Shown: piece after piece, positions 25,585 through 33,979 of the stretch
How positions within the stretch are numbered: position 1 is the stretch's first letter
Layout of the letters: every line of letters begins with the position of its first letter
From: M3007 sp032115775
Lineage (GTDB): Bacteria > Bacteroidota > Bacteroidia > Chitinophagales > Saprospiraceae
Direction of reading: 5' to 3'
DNA: 64,000 bases
NCBI GenBank assembly: GCA_032115775.1
Contig: JAUMBL010000038.1
Coordinates: 1-64,000, forward strand
Translations under genes and position numbers: made by a program
The notes under the pieces: generated by a model
Told to the model about the DNA's origin: nothing
Seen by the model: the letters and a program-made list of their open reading frames with translations, nothing else
The model's database searches: none

Positions 25585-26037
25585 ATGACAGGAATCAACA
25601 TTCGTCCGGCCGGGGCGGAAGACCTGCCGGCCATGCACGCTTTGATGTACGAACTGGCGGTGTATGAGCAGTCGCCCGAATCCGTGGAAGCAACCGTGGA
25701 AGAATACCGGCAAGATTTCGGCAACGGTCTTTTTGAGGGATTGATCGCCGAATCGGAGGGTCGCGTGGTCGGTATGGCGCTGTATTTCATGGCCTATTCC
25801 TCGTGGAAAGGCAAAATGCTGTATCTCGATGATCTGGTGGTAACGGAAGCGTATCGCCGGCGCGGGATTGGCCAACTTTTATTGGACGCTTTTCTGGCAG
25901 AAGCGCGCCGGCGCGGTTGCCGGTTGGCGAAATGGCAGGTATTAGACTGGAACCAGCCGGCGGTGGATTTTTACAAAAAAAACCAGGCCGTGATCGAGAC
26001 GGACTGGTGGAATGTAAAAATATTCACCGGTGAATAG
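25585..26037 (+). CDS. GNAT N-acetyltransferase, SSAT-like
   Basis: The 150-residue protein has the GNAT fold signature. Strand beta-4 is MLYLDDLVVTEAYRRRG and the acetyl-CoA pyrophosphate loop is RRRGIGQLLLDAF (about residues 93-105). The WQVLDWNQPAVDFYKKNQAV motif follows. This last motif and the start IRPAGAEDLPAMHALMYELA resemble the diamine/spermidine or thialysine acetyltransferase branch. It should acetylate a small amine with acetyl-CoA; the exact substrate is not determined. It converges on porV across a strong hairpin. Confidence 0.9.
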   Translation: MTGINIRPAGAEDLPAMHALMYELAVYEQSPESVEATVEEYRQDFGNGLFEGLIAESEGRVVGMALYFMAYSSWKGKMLYLDDLVVTEAYRRRGIGQLLLDAFLAEARRRGCRLAKWQVLDWNQPAVDFYKKNQAVIETDWWNVKIFTGE

Positions 26038-26073
26038 CGCCTGTCGGGCGGAAAAAATCCGCCCGACAGGCGC
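26037..26073. terminator. Bidirectional terminator between GNAT gene and porV
   Basis: A 16-bp perfect GC-rich stem (GCGCCTGTCGGGCGGA and inverse) with an AAAAA loop starts at the last base of the GNAT stop codon. It ends 15 bp before the porV stop, which fits a shared terminator for convergent genes. Confidence 0.7.
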
Positions 26074-26088
26074 GCCGGCGATTCCGAA

Positions 26089-27291
26089 CTATTCTGCGTC
26101 AAACGCGGAAAAATCAAACAGCAGCGAGAAACGCAGCGTATTATCGAGCGGATTGCGCTGATTGGTCGTGGGCACCAGGTAGGAGAAATTGATGCCGAAG
26201 ATATTGTATTTCAAGCCGAGACCTACGCTAAAATACTTACGATTGCCTTTGGAGTAGTGTTCAAAGAAATAGCCTGCGCGGAGGGCAAACTGGTCGTCGT
26301 ACCAGTATTCTGCGCCGACGCCGGTCGTAATCTCTTTCAGTTCTTCGCTGAATCCGCCGGGGGCATCGTTAAATGAGCGAAATACGCCGCCAATGGGCGA
26401 GAGCTGCCTGTAGTCGGGAACCCCGTCGCCGTCTTCGTCAATATCCGGGCGCGGGGTGGGTACCAGCAGTTTGTTGAAATCGGAGGTAATCGTCAGCGAG
26501 TTATACTCGTCGAGGTTGAATTTCCAGGCGAGGCCGAGGCCGAGGTTGGTCGGGATAAAATCGCGGTTAATCGAGTTGGTATAGGTGATTTTAGAGCCGA
26601 GATTGCTGACGGCGGCGCCGATGGTCAGTTCCGAATCGTTTTTCGTTACCTTGATGGGTGTTTTATAGGTAACCGACAGGTCTGCGCCGCCGGCGATCCC
26701 CGGTTTGATTTCCGTGCCTTCCACGCGCTGGCCGGTTGCCAGGTTGGAGTAGATAAATTTTGCGCCGACGGCGGCGGAGAATTTTTCCGTCAGTTTGCGG
26801 CTATACGCGCCTGCAAACTCAAATTCGTTCGGGCGACCCTGGCCCAGCGACTGGCCGTTTTCGTCGGTAAATTCAATATCGCCGAGCGAGAAATAGCGCA
26901 GGCCGAAACCCAGCGTCTGGAATTCATCCAGTTTGGAGTAGCCGGACAGGTAGGCGAGATAGACGTCCTGCAAGCCCAGCGCGCGCATCCAAGGCGTGTA
27001 CGTAGCCGATACAGACACTTTTTTATTGGCGAAGGCGAGTGCGGAGGGGTTGTAGTGCATCTTGTTAGGGTCGGCAGCGGTGGCGATGCCCACATCGCCC
27101 ATTGCGCCGCCGCGGGCGTCGGGTACGATGCGCAGGAACGGCACGGCGGAAGTCACCGCATTGGCGCAGCGCTCGCCGGTGATGGGGTTGTATCCGTCCA
27201 CGCACTTCGGCTCAAAAGTCTGGGCCTGAATTGTGAAATTTCCCAGAAAGATCAGCGCGATCAGCAGCGACGGTGCAAGTTGTTTTTTCAT
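26089..27291 (-). CDS. porV: Type IX secretion system outer membrane shuttle protein PorV
   Basis: From the ATG at 27291 the product has 400 residues and a clear signal peptide (KQLAPSLLIALIFLGNFTIQAQ). It is a FadL-like outer membrane beta-barrel. The conserved N-terminal block VPFLRIVPDARGGAMGDVG followed by AAADPNKMHYNPSALAFA is diagnostic of PorV/LptO. PorV collects cargo from the translocon and delivers it to the PorU attachment complex. It lies 143 bp downstream of porU on the same strand, the arrangement expected for partners. An ATG four codons upstream (27303) is possible but adds only MILI. Confidence 0.95.
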   Translation of the reverse strand: MKKQLAPSLLIALIFLGNFTIQAQTFEPKCVDGYNPITGERCANAVTSAVPFLRIVPDARGGAMGDVGIATAADPNKMHYNPSALAFANKKVSVSATYTPWMRALGLQDVYLAYLSGYSKLDEFQTLGFGLRYFSLGDIEFTDENGQSLGQGRPNEFEFAGAYSRKLTEKFSAAVGAKFIYSNLATGQRVEGTEIKPGIAGGADLSVTYKTPIKVTKNDSELTIGAAVSNLGSKITYTNSINRDFIPTNLGLGLAWKFNLDEYNSLTITSDFNKLLVPTPRPDIDEDGDGVPDYRQLSPIGGVFRSFNDAPGGFSEELKEITTGVGAEYWYDDQFALRAGYFFEHYSKGNRKYFSVGLGLKYNIFGINFSYLVPTTNQRNPLDNTLRFSLLFDFSAFDAE

Positions 27292-27433
27292 GATAAGGAT
27301 CAAAATGATTTATGTAGCAAGATCAATATTGTCAATGCAGCAAAAAGCGTGCAAAATTAGGCATTTTCGGGGAATTATTCGCGAAAGTCGTGGATTTTCT
27401 GCCTTCGGAAAAATTCCGGTTTGCACCATATCG

Positions 27434-30400
27434 TTATTTGAGGATGACCAGTTTTTCAAAATCGCTTTCTGCCGCCACCGCGCTGCCGGCCGCGTCCGTC
27501 CCGCGCACTTTGACGCGATAGAGGTACACGCCGCGGGCGAGCAGGTCGCCGTATTCATCGCGGCCGTCCCAGGAAATATCCGTCACCCGGTATCCTTCGG
27601 CCGGCGCGGAATGGAAGATAGATTTTACGAGTTTGCCGCTGACGGAGAAAATATTGATCTGGACGTCCAGCATTTGCCCGGCGAGATTGTGCTCAAACTG
27701 GAATCGGGTATTCGTAGTAAAAGGGTTAGGATAGTTGAGGACGTGCGCGAGCGCGGCGCCTGCGTCTTCCGTCACGAAAAATTCGGTGTATCCTTCCCCG
27801 GAATTATTGGCAATATCCCAGCCTTTGGCGTACAGCGTGTGTTTACCGGGCGTGAGGTTGCGCAGGGGATAGACGGCCTGTCCGCTGCGGAAATTATCCT
27901 GTTCGCTTTCATAGAAATCATTGAGGATGACCGCTTCCAGTTGGTTGCCGTCAAGCACGGCGACTAAATCGTGCCCCAAGCTGACGCCGGTGACATTCAT
28001 TCCGTTGTCGTCGGCGCACTTGACCAGGATTTTGGGATTATTATCGGTGATACCGCCCGACACGAACGCGTCGGTATTGAGGAAGGCCTGCACCAGCGGC
28101 GGTTGGTTGTCTTGCACGGCATTGCTGCCGGCGTTGCCGCCGACGATGATGGTTTCGTCGGCGCCGGCAGCGTCTATGGGCGTGCCGTTTTCGGCGTAGT
28201 AACTGATTTTTCCGTTTCCGAAAGCATAATTGATATCACGCGGCACGACGAAATTGATCGTAAAGGCGCCATTTCGCACCGTAGCGCTGCCTTTAAATAG
28301 GATATTCCGCTGGAGGCCGAAGCTGCGCACGGGGCTGCCGGGGTCTTGTCCGAGGGTGCGCAATTCTTGTTTTTTATCATACAAGGCAACGGTCACCTTG
28401 CCGTTGTAATTAGTGAGCACATTGCCCTGGAGGTCTGTGACCACCCCTTCGAGTTCGACCGGCAGCAGCGCTTTGAGCGTATCCGGCGCGCCGCTGCCTA
28501 CCGGGCGGCCATTAATTTTGGCGGTAGCCACGCGATGTTCCGGCAGCGCGAGGAACATGGCGGGGTCGCCCAGCAGGGTAAAGCGGCGGGCGTTGTCTTC
28601 GGTGCCGCCGGAGAGGGTATTTTTAGCGTCTTTGAGTATATCGCCGATGGCGCGGTAGCGGCCGTTGACGCGTTGGAAGAGTACGCTTTGCACCGCGTCG
28701 GTCAGCTTGTTATTGCCGTCAATATAGACGGCGCGGACGGTTGTGAAGAGTCCGACTGCACCCGAATTGGCTTTCAGCAGCGCTTGTTCGCCGCCGGTCA
28801 TTGTTTTATAGTCGTCGTATCCGCCGAAGGAGCAGGTCGCGGTGATGATGAGCGGGTAGCGGTTCGGGTTGTCCCACTGCGCGATATCATTGTTGTCAAT
28901 CACGCGTTCCTGCGCCCAGCCGCGCGGGCCGCCATGGCCGATGTATTGCGCGATGAGGGCGCCTCTGAAAATAGAGGAATTGATCGCAGCCTTTGCGTCC
29001 GGGAAGCGGTCGCCGGCGGTGGTGGCTACCTGTTGGAAGGCGTCGAAATAGACCTTATCCAGGTTGAACCATCTTTCGGTGTTTTCGGCGGCGTTGGCGA
29101 GTTTTTCAGCTTGGTTGATATGCGCGTTGGAGTCTTCGTCGTCGCTGATATACAGCAGGCGCAGGCGCCAGTCGCCCAGCGTGGCCGCCGATTTATCATA
29201 GTCGATGATTTTCCGCACGACGGCGTCGGCTTCCTGCGCCGTGCGGGCGGTCATGCGCCCCACGGCGATATCCAGCGCGCCATCCAGCGCGCCGCCCTCG
29301 CCGTCGCTGAGCAGGCCGAAGTAGTCGTCGGAAGGATATGCATAGATTGGGTCGAAGGATTCCTGGGTTTCAAAAACCGGCACAAAATCCTTATTATCTA
29401 TACTTTGCGTGTTATTTTTAGGGTCGAAGGAACCGTCGCCGAACAGGAGCAGGTACTCAAACTTATCCGGGCTGCGCTGGTAGAGCATGCGCGCGAAATC
29501 CCGGATAGCCGTTGGGTCTTTTGCGCCCGAAGAGAATTCGTTGAAGAGTTGCCCGATCGGCACGGTCGCCACGGCCAGGCCGCTGTACGTCCGGCGGTGT
29601 TCGGCGAGTTCCTGCACCGCCGCTTCAAATTCGGGGTGATACACAATGGCGAGGTGGAGATTGTCGAGTCCGTGCAAATTTTGATTGGAGATTGCGCCCA
29701 AGGTTTTTTCGGGTTTGGGAAAACTGGCGTTCGGGTAGAATGCGACGAACGTGCGCAGGGTGGTATCTGCGGGGGCGCCGAATTCCACCGTCCCGGCGCC
29801 CGTGTAGGCTTGTTTGCGGGCGGCGTTTATCTGCGTAACGTCCCAGATTTCCAGGTTGGCATTTGCACCGCTGATTCGGTAACGCGCCGCGGGTTTGCCG
29901 AGGCTCTGGAGATCGCGAAAAGTCAGTCCGGCGCTGTTCATGATGAGTTGGCGGCGGACGTTGACTTCAATGTAGTCCAGCCAGCCCTCGCTCGTCTGCG
30001 CCGTTTGCGGATAGTCCAACAGGATATTCACCTGGTCGCCATCGGGATTAAACGCGCCGGCGAGCACAGCACCGGCGGCGAACCGAGCCTCGCTGTTGCC
30101 GACGGAGACGGCGTTGATATTTCGGGTGAACACGGCGCCGTCAACGGTCAGGCGGACCGTGCTGCTGCCGGCGCTGCGGCCGGCGAATTCTGCGCGGACG
30201 CGCGCCGGCGCGCCGGCGACCGCATTGGGAAAGGTCATCGCGTAGGTTCTTTGGCGCGTTTGGAGGAAGTAGTCGCCGAACCAGCGTTTGCCGGATCCCT
30301 GCGCGGAGGTGGCGAAATCGAGCAGGTTCACTTTGTCCTCTTCGATCCGCTGCACGTCGTCGAACTGTTCCGTCAGGTAGGCGGCATCCACACTTTCCTG

Positions 30401-31294
30401 CATTTGTACGCGCGCGCCCGAGCCGTCGCCGATTTTAAGGAAGTACCAGGCGTATTCGTCGTACAGATGCGTGCGGATGCTGAGGGGCGGGTCGGTTTGG
30501 CTGGGTCGGTAGCTGACGGGTTTGGGGCCGACTGCGTAAAAAAGGATGTAATCGCCCGGATTAAACTTTCCATCCGCTTCTCCGGAGATGAAGATCGCGT
30601 TTTCCAGCAGATCGTCCGGACGGGCATCGTTGGTGCGTTCCGGGAGCATATCGCCGCCGTTTCCGTAGAGGCGGATGCTGCGGGGGTCAATATTATCCAG
30701 GTTGGCGATGCCGAGTTCGGATTTCAGAAAATTGTACTCGAGTTTGTACATGCCGGTTTGCGCCACGCCGAATTGGTACAGCGCGCCGGTTTGGAGCGCC
30801 GAATTGTACGTATTCGGGCCGCCGCGGTCGGCTGCCGGCGTGGGCAGCGGCGCGGTATTTATGCGCAGGGTAAAGGCAGTCAGTTTTTCGAATGTGGCGC
30901 CGTTTTTCCGCATTGGGAAAAATTTCACCCGCGCAAAAAAGCGGTCGCGTTCCTGTTCCAGGGTAATTTGCACGGCAATCTCGCCTGCGATGGCGTCCGC
31001 GTCGGTCTGCGTACTTTTGGGCAGCGGTTCGAAGCGCGCGTTGAGGAGTTCGGCGGAAAGCGCCGCGCGACCCTCCAGCGGGAAGCGCTCGTTGAACAAG
31101 GGCAGCGTGGGCGCCGCGTCGCTGCGACTGCAGCCCTCGAAGCGCCAAACTTCCAGTCGCTCGCCGCCCGCCGTTTCGATCCAGTCGGCGCCCGCAGCCC
31201 AGTTCAGGCTGCGCTCTACCTGGCGGGTTGTTTGCCCTTGAAGTGCGCCTGCAAGGCAGGCGAATAGTAAAAGAATCAGAATCCGCATATCCAT
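27434..31294 (-). CDS. porU: Type IX secretion system sortase PorU
   Basis: The 1286-residue protein has a short signal peptide (RILILLLFACLAGALQGQ). A gingipain-type C25 peptidase domain (about 545-905) has the catalytic dyad His787 (YIGHGGPRGW) and Cys821 (TATCSFGG). A C-terminal Ig-like domain ends in a sorting-like segment (NYPNPFTTNTRFQF ... LARGVYLYRVKV). PorU cuts the C-terminal signals off secreted cargo and links the proteins to anionic lipopolysaccharide at the cell surface. The dyad spacing is close to that of characterised PorU. The start may be the second ATG at 31288. Together with porV it provides the last step for the cargo genes in this window. Confidence 0.95.
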   Translation of the reverse strand: MDMRILILLLFACLAGALQGQTTRQVERSLNWAAGADWIETAGGERLEVWRFEGCSRSDAAPTLPLFNERFPLEGRAALSAELLNARFEPLPKSTQTDADAIAGEIAVQITLEQERDRFFARVKFFPMRKNGATFEKLTAFTLRINTAPLPTPAADRGGPNTYNSALQTGALYQFGVAQTGMYKLEYNFLKSELGIANLDNIDPRSIRLYGNGGDMLPERTNDARPDDLLENAIFISGEADGKFNPGDYILFYAVGPKPVSYRPSQTDPPLSIRTHLYDEYAWYFLKIGDGSGARVQMQESVDAAYLTEQFDDVQRIEEDKVNLLDFATSAQGSGKRWFGDYFLQTRQRTYAMTFPNAVAGAPARVRAEFAGRSAGSSTVRLTVDGAVFTRNINAVSVGNSEARFAAGAVLAGAFNPDGDQVNILLDYPQTAQTSEGWLDYIEVNVRRQLIMNSAGLTFRDLQSLGKPAARYRISGANANLEIWDVTQINAARKQAYTGAGTVEFGAPADTTLRTFVAFYPNASFPKPEKTLGAISNQNLHGLDNLHLAIVYHPEFEAAVQELAEHRRTYSGLAVATVPIGQLFNEFSSGAKDPTAIRDFARMLYQRSPDKFEYLLLFGDGSFDPKNNTQSIDNKDFVPVFETQESFDPIYAYPSDDYFGLLSDGEGGALDGALDIAVGRMTARTAQEADAVVRKIIDYDKSAATLGDWRLRLLYISDDEDSNAHINQAEKLANAAENTERWFNLDKVYFDAFQQVATTAGDRFPDAKAAINSSIFRGALIAQYIGHGGPRGWAQERVIDNNDIAQWDNPNRYPLIITATCSFGGYDDYKTMTGGEQALLKANSGAVGLFTTVRAVYIDGNNKLTDAVQSVLFQRVNGRYRAIGDILKDAKNTLSGGTEDNARRFTLLGDPAMFLALPEHRVATAKINGRPVGSGAPDTLKALLPVELEGVVTDLQGNVLTNYNGKVTVALYDKKQELRTLGQDPGSPVRSFGLQRNILFKGSATVRNGAFTINFVVPRDINYAFGNGKISYYAENGTPIDAAGADETIIVGGNAGSNAVQDNQPPLVQAFLNTDAFVSGGITDNNPKILVKCADDNGMNVTGVSLGHDLVAVLDGNQLEAVILNDFYESEQDNFRSGQAVYPLRNLTPGKHTLYAKGWDIANNSGEGYTEFFVTEDAGAALAHVLNYPNPFTTNTRFQFEHNLAGQMLDVQINIFSVSGKLVKSIFHSAPAEGYRVTDISWDGRDEYGDLLARGVYLYRVKVRGTDAAGSAVAAESDFEKLVILK

Positions 31295-31435
31295 ATCCTT
31301 TGTGTGCGTTGTTTTGGCGCACTTTAAACCGGCGAGGTTGCCCGGAAAAGCGCTTTTTTACCGTACTAACAACAAAGGTCGGGAGAATGAGATTTATATT
31401 TTGATAAAAAAGCTTTGTTTTTGTCTGTATTAGCG

Positions 31436-31467
31436 TTTGGCGCTTTGGCCTGACCGCCCTACTTTCG
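31436..31467 (+). promoter_or_regulatory. Promoter of the threonine dehydrogenase-like gene
   Basis: TTTG at 31436-31439 is followed after 20 nt by TACTTTCG at 31460-31467, one mismatch from TAnnTTTG. The predicted start near 31474 leaves a leader of about 24 nt before the ATG at 31498. Confidence 0.5.
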
Positions 31468-31497
31468 CCGGCAAAATTGCCCGACCATTTATTTGCA

Positions 31498-32433
31498 ATG
31501 AAAGATACTCGTATTCTTATCGTAGGCGCCGGCGGACAAATCGGCGCCGTGCTGACCCAAGCGCTGCGCCAGGCGTATGGCGCTGATAATGTGGTAGCGT
31601 CCGACCTCCGCCCCCTGGCTGAGCAGGACGGTCCGACCGCCGTCCTCAACGCGCTGGATATACAGGCCATGGACGAGCTCGCCGAGACGTACCGCATCAC
31701 GCAAATTTATCACTTGGCCGCGATCCTCTCCGCCACCGGGGAAAAAGATCCGATGTGGGCCTGGAATACCAACATGGCGTCGCTCTTCAACGTCCTGGAA
31801 ACGGCGCGGAAACGCCAGCTTGACAAAGTATATTTCCCCTCCTCCATCGCCGCCTTCGGCCGCGAAGCCGCCCCGGAAAATACCCCGCAGTACGAGGCGC
31901 TGATCCCGGAAACCGTGTACGGTATCTCTAAGGTGGCCGGCGAATTGTGGGGCAATTACTATTACCGCCGCTACGGCCTCGACGTGCGCTCCCTGCGCTA
32001 TCCCGGTATTATCGGTTATCAAAGCCTGCCCGGCGGCGGCACGACCGACTACGCTGTAGATATTTACCACTACGCCGTCCAAAATAAACCTTTCACCTGT
32101 TTCCTAAAATCCGATACGCGACTACCGATGCTGTATATGGACGATGCGATCCGCGCTACCCTCGAACTGATGGAGGCGCCGGCCGATCAACTGACGGTGC
32201 GCACCAGCTACAACCTCGCCGGTATGAGCTTCACGCCTGCAGAAATCGCCGATAGTATTTGCAAGGTCATTCCCGACTTTCAAATTTCCTACGCGCCCGA
32301 TTTCCGCCAGGCTATCGCCGATTCCTGGCCCGGCTCGATTGACGACAGCCAGGCCAGGGCGGACTGGGGCTGGAAACCGGCGTTCGATCTGGACGGCATG
32401 ACGCGCGATATGATAAAAAACTTGGTCGTGTAA
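31498..32433 (+). CDS. L-threonine 3-dehydrogenase-like SDR (NAD-dependent epimerase family)
   Basis: The 311-residue protein, counted from the ATG at 31498, has the NAD-binding loop LIVGAGGQIG and the extended SDR features YHLAAILSA, PSSIAAFG and YxxxK in VYGISKVAGELWGNYY. The run SLRYPGIIGYQSLPGGGTTDYAV is strongly reminiscent of the short-chain-type L-threonine dehydrogenase found in Bacteroidota and some archaea. That enzyme oxidises threonine to 2-amino-3-ketobutyrate. The partner kbl is not in the window. An upstream ATG at 31477 is in frame but would place the start on top of the inferred transcription start. Confidence 0.87.
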   Translation: MKDTRILIVGAGGQIGAVLTQALRQAYGADNVVASDLRPLAEQDGPTAVLNALDIQAMDELAETYRITQIYHLAAILSATGEKDPMWAWNTNMASLFNVLETARKRQLDKVYFPSSIAAFGREAAPENTPQYEALIPETVYGISKVAGELWGNYYYRRYGLDVRSLRYPGIIGYQSLPGGGTTDYAVDIYHYAVQNKPFTCFLKSDTRLPMLYMDDAIRATLELMEAPADQLTVRTSYNLAGMSFTPAEIADSICKVIPDFQISYAPDFRQAIADSWPGSIDDSQARADWGWKPAFDLDGMTRDMIKNLVV

Positions 32434-32439
32434 AAATGT

Positions 32440-32464
32440 GTTTCGCTATCTCCAGTAGCGAAAC
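32440..32464. terminator. 9-bp hairpin after the threonine dehydrogenase-like gene
   Basis: GTTTCGCTA and its inverse enclose a 7-nt loop, beginning 7 bp past the stop. It is not followed by a T tract, so it may stabilise the mRNA or act as a weak terminator. Confidence 0.35.
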
Positions 32465-32505
32465 GAAAATGCGCTTATTACACAATCCCTAATCCAAAAT
32501 TACCC

Positions 32506-33579
32506 ATGCTGCTTCGTCCTACCGCAGAATCCGCTTACGCCCACGAGCTCGCCGCGCTCGCAGCCGCCGACAACCGCCCGCGGCCGGAGGGCTGGCGCTT
32601 ATCGCCCTGGGCGGTGGTCACCTACCTGATCGGCGGAGAGGCCGGACAGACGCCCATCGAGCCCAAATATTTCGGCAGCCGCCGCCTCCTGGAGATCGCG
32701 GTGGCTACTCTGGCGACCGACCGCGCCCTGTTGCTCCTGGGCGTGCCCGGAACCGCCAAAACCTGGGTCAGCGAACACCTCGCCGCTGCCATCAGCGGCG
32801 ACAGCACCCTGCTGGTACAGGGCACGGCCGGACTCAACGAGGAAACGCTGCGCTATGGCTGGAACTACGCCCGCCTCATCGCGGAAGGCCCTTCGGAACA
32901 GGCGCTCACACCAAGCCCGGTCATGGAAGCCATGCGGCGCGGTAGTATCGTCCGAATAGAGGAACTCACCCGAATTCCCGCCGATGTGCAGGACGCGCTG
33001 ATTACAATCCTCTCAGAAAAAACACTGCCCATCCCGGAACTCAACCACGCCGTGCAGGCCGTCCGCGGCTTTAACCTGATCGCCACGGCAAATGATCGCG
33101 ACAAAGGCGTCAATGAACTCTCCGCAGCCCTCCGCCGCCGCTTTAATACGGTCGTGCTGCCCCTCCCAGCCAGCCTCGAAGAAGAAATCCGCATCGTGGA
33201 AAATCGTGTGGCCGCCCTCGGCAAAACGCTGGAACTGCCGCCGGAAGCCGCCCCGCTGGAGGAAATCCGCCGCCTGGTCACGATATTCCGCGAACTGCGC
33301 AGCGGCAAAACAGCGGACGGAAGGGAAAAAATCAAATCGCCCAGCGCTACGCTCAGCACGGCAGAAGCTATTTCGGTCATTCACCAAAGCCAGGCGCTGG
33401 CAGTCCACTTCGGCAACGGCGTCCTGCAAGCGCGCGACCTGGCAGCCTCCCTCACCGGCGCCATCGTCAAAGACGTCGGCACGGACGCCGGTATCTGGGC
33501 AGAATACCTGGAAACCGTCGCGCGTAAACGCAAAGACTGGCAAGATCTCTACCGCGCTTGTAAAGAACTGGAAAAATAA
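32506..33579 (+). CDS. MoxR-family AAA+ ATPase, YehL-like
   Basis: The 357-residue protein has Walker A GVPGTAKT (79-86) and a Walker B-like RIEEL (150-154) with Glu in place of the usual Asp. Sensor and arginine-finger regions ATANDRDKG and ALRRRFN follow. The N-terminal pattern ELAALAAADNRPRPEGWRLSPWAV places it with the YehL-type MoxR ATPases. These normally sit beside a VWA-domain protein and SWIM zinc-finger or DUF5682 partners and are thought to act as chaperones for metal or complex insertion. None of these partners is present: family 2 element copy 2 and then rsgA follow. It may therefore be an orphan or the remnant of a cluster. Confidence 0.9.
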   Translation: MLLRPTAESAYAHELAALAAADNRPRPEGWRLSPWAVVTYLIGGEAGQTPIEPKYFGSRRLLEIAVATLATDRALLLLGVPGTAKTWVSEHLAAAISGDSTLLVQGTAGLNEETLRYGWNYARLIAEGPSEQALTPSPVMEAMRRGSIVRIEELTRIPADVQDALITILSEKTLPIPELNHAVQAVRGFNLIATANDRDKGVNELSAALRRRFNTVVLPLPASLEEEIRIVENRVAALGKTLELPPEAAPLEEIRRLVTIFRELRSGKTADGREKIKSPSATLSTAEAISVIHQSQALAVHFGNGVLQARDLAASLTGAIVKDVGTDAGIWAEYLETVARKRKDWQDLYRACKELEK

Positions 33580-33612
33580 CCCATTCAACCCAACTCGTAC
33601 TAGTGAAAAAAT

Positions 33613-33705
33613 ATTTCGCCGCCTTCGGCGGCGAAATAAAGTGATGTTTGGGCGCCTGTTTTTTGATTTTTTTTTAGAAAAAATCAAAAAACAGGCGCCC
33701 AAACA
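33613..33705 (-). repeat. Family 2 bipartite hairpin element, copy 2 (inverted orientation)
   Basis: The invariant ATTTCGCCGCC/GGCGGCGAAAT stem (33613-33637, loop TTC) comes first. After 7 nt a 28-bp perfect stem follows (33645-33705, loop TTTAG) with outer part TGTTTGGGCGCCTG and apex TTGATTTTTT. Orientation is opposite to copies 1 and 4. It begins 33 bp after the MoxR ATPase stop. Confidence 0.9.
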
Positions 33706-33979
33706 AAACATTTTTTTGTTTAACGGGTCGTCAATGGACTTATTACACAACCTAATAAGATAGTTACAAAACGAAAAGAATCAAGGAACTTTTTACACAA
33801 CGCAGTATGCGCGCACGCCTCGATACCAAACCCGAAAATTCCGTGTCCGCTACGAGAATTCAAGGGGCCTTGGGAACTATTTGCTTGCCTTTGATCGTTC
33901 GAGAAAGGACTTACAAGCCCAAATTTCGGGAAAAACCGCCGCGCCCCTGCCAGTGGGCAAGGCCGCATAATTTTTAAAC
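33706..33979. other. Unexplained intergenic sequence upstream of rsgA
   Basis: This is 274 bp with no convincing ORF on either strand. It contains short self-complementary stretches, CAAGGGGCCTTGG (33870-33882) and GCCCCTGCCAGTGGGC (33943-33958). It also has an AT-rich segment with a CTTTTTACACAAC motif resembling sequence just upstream of the MoxR gene. It probably holds the rsgA promoter and leader; a structured RNA cannot be excluded. Confidence 0.35.

Noticed and set aside
28346..31267. Plus-strand open frame of 973 codons opposite porU
   Set aside because: It is a complete antisense shadow of porU. It has no recognisable domains and no start context, and porU shows clear catalytic motifs. 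GC-rich codons produce such frames here.
33013..33750. Minus-strand frame containing an Arg-rich run at the family 2 element
   Set aside because: The poly-Arg stretch is simply translation of the invariant GC hairpin. The same run appears in frames over copies 1 and 3, which shows it is a structural artefact.
33890..33915. GTTCGA resembling a tRNA T-loop
   Set aside because: The flanking bases do not pair as a T-stem and there is no anticodon or acceptor arm. No tRNA was found anywhere in the window.
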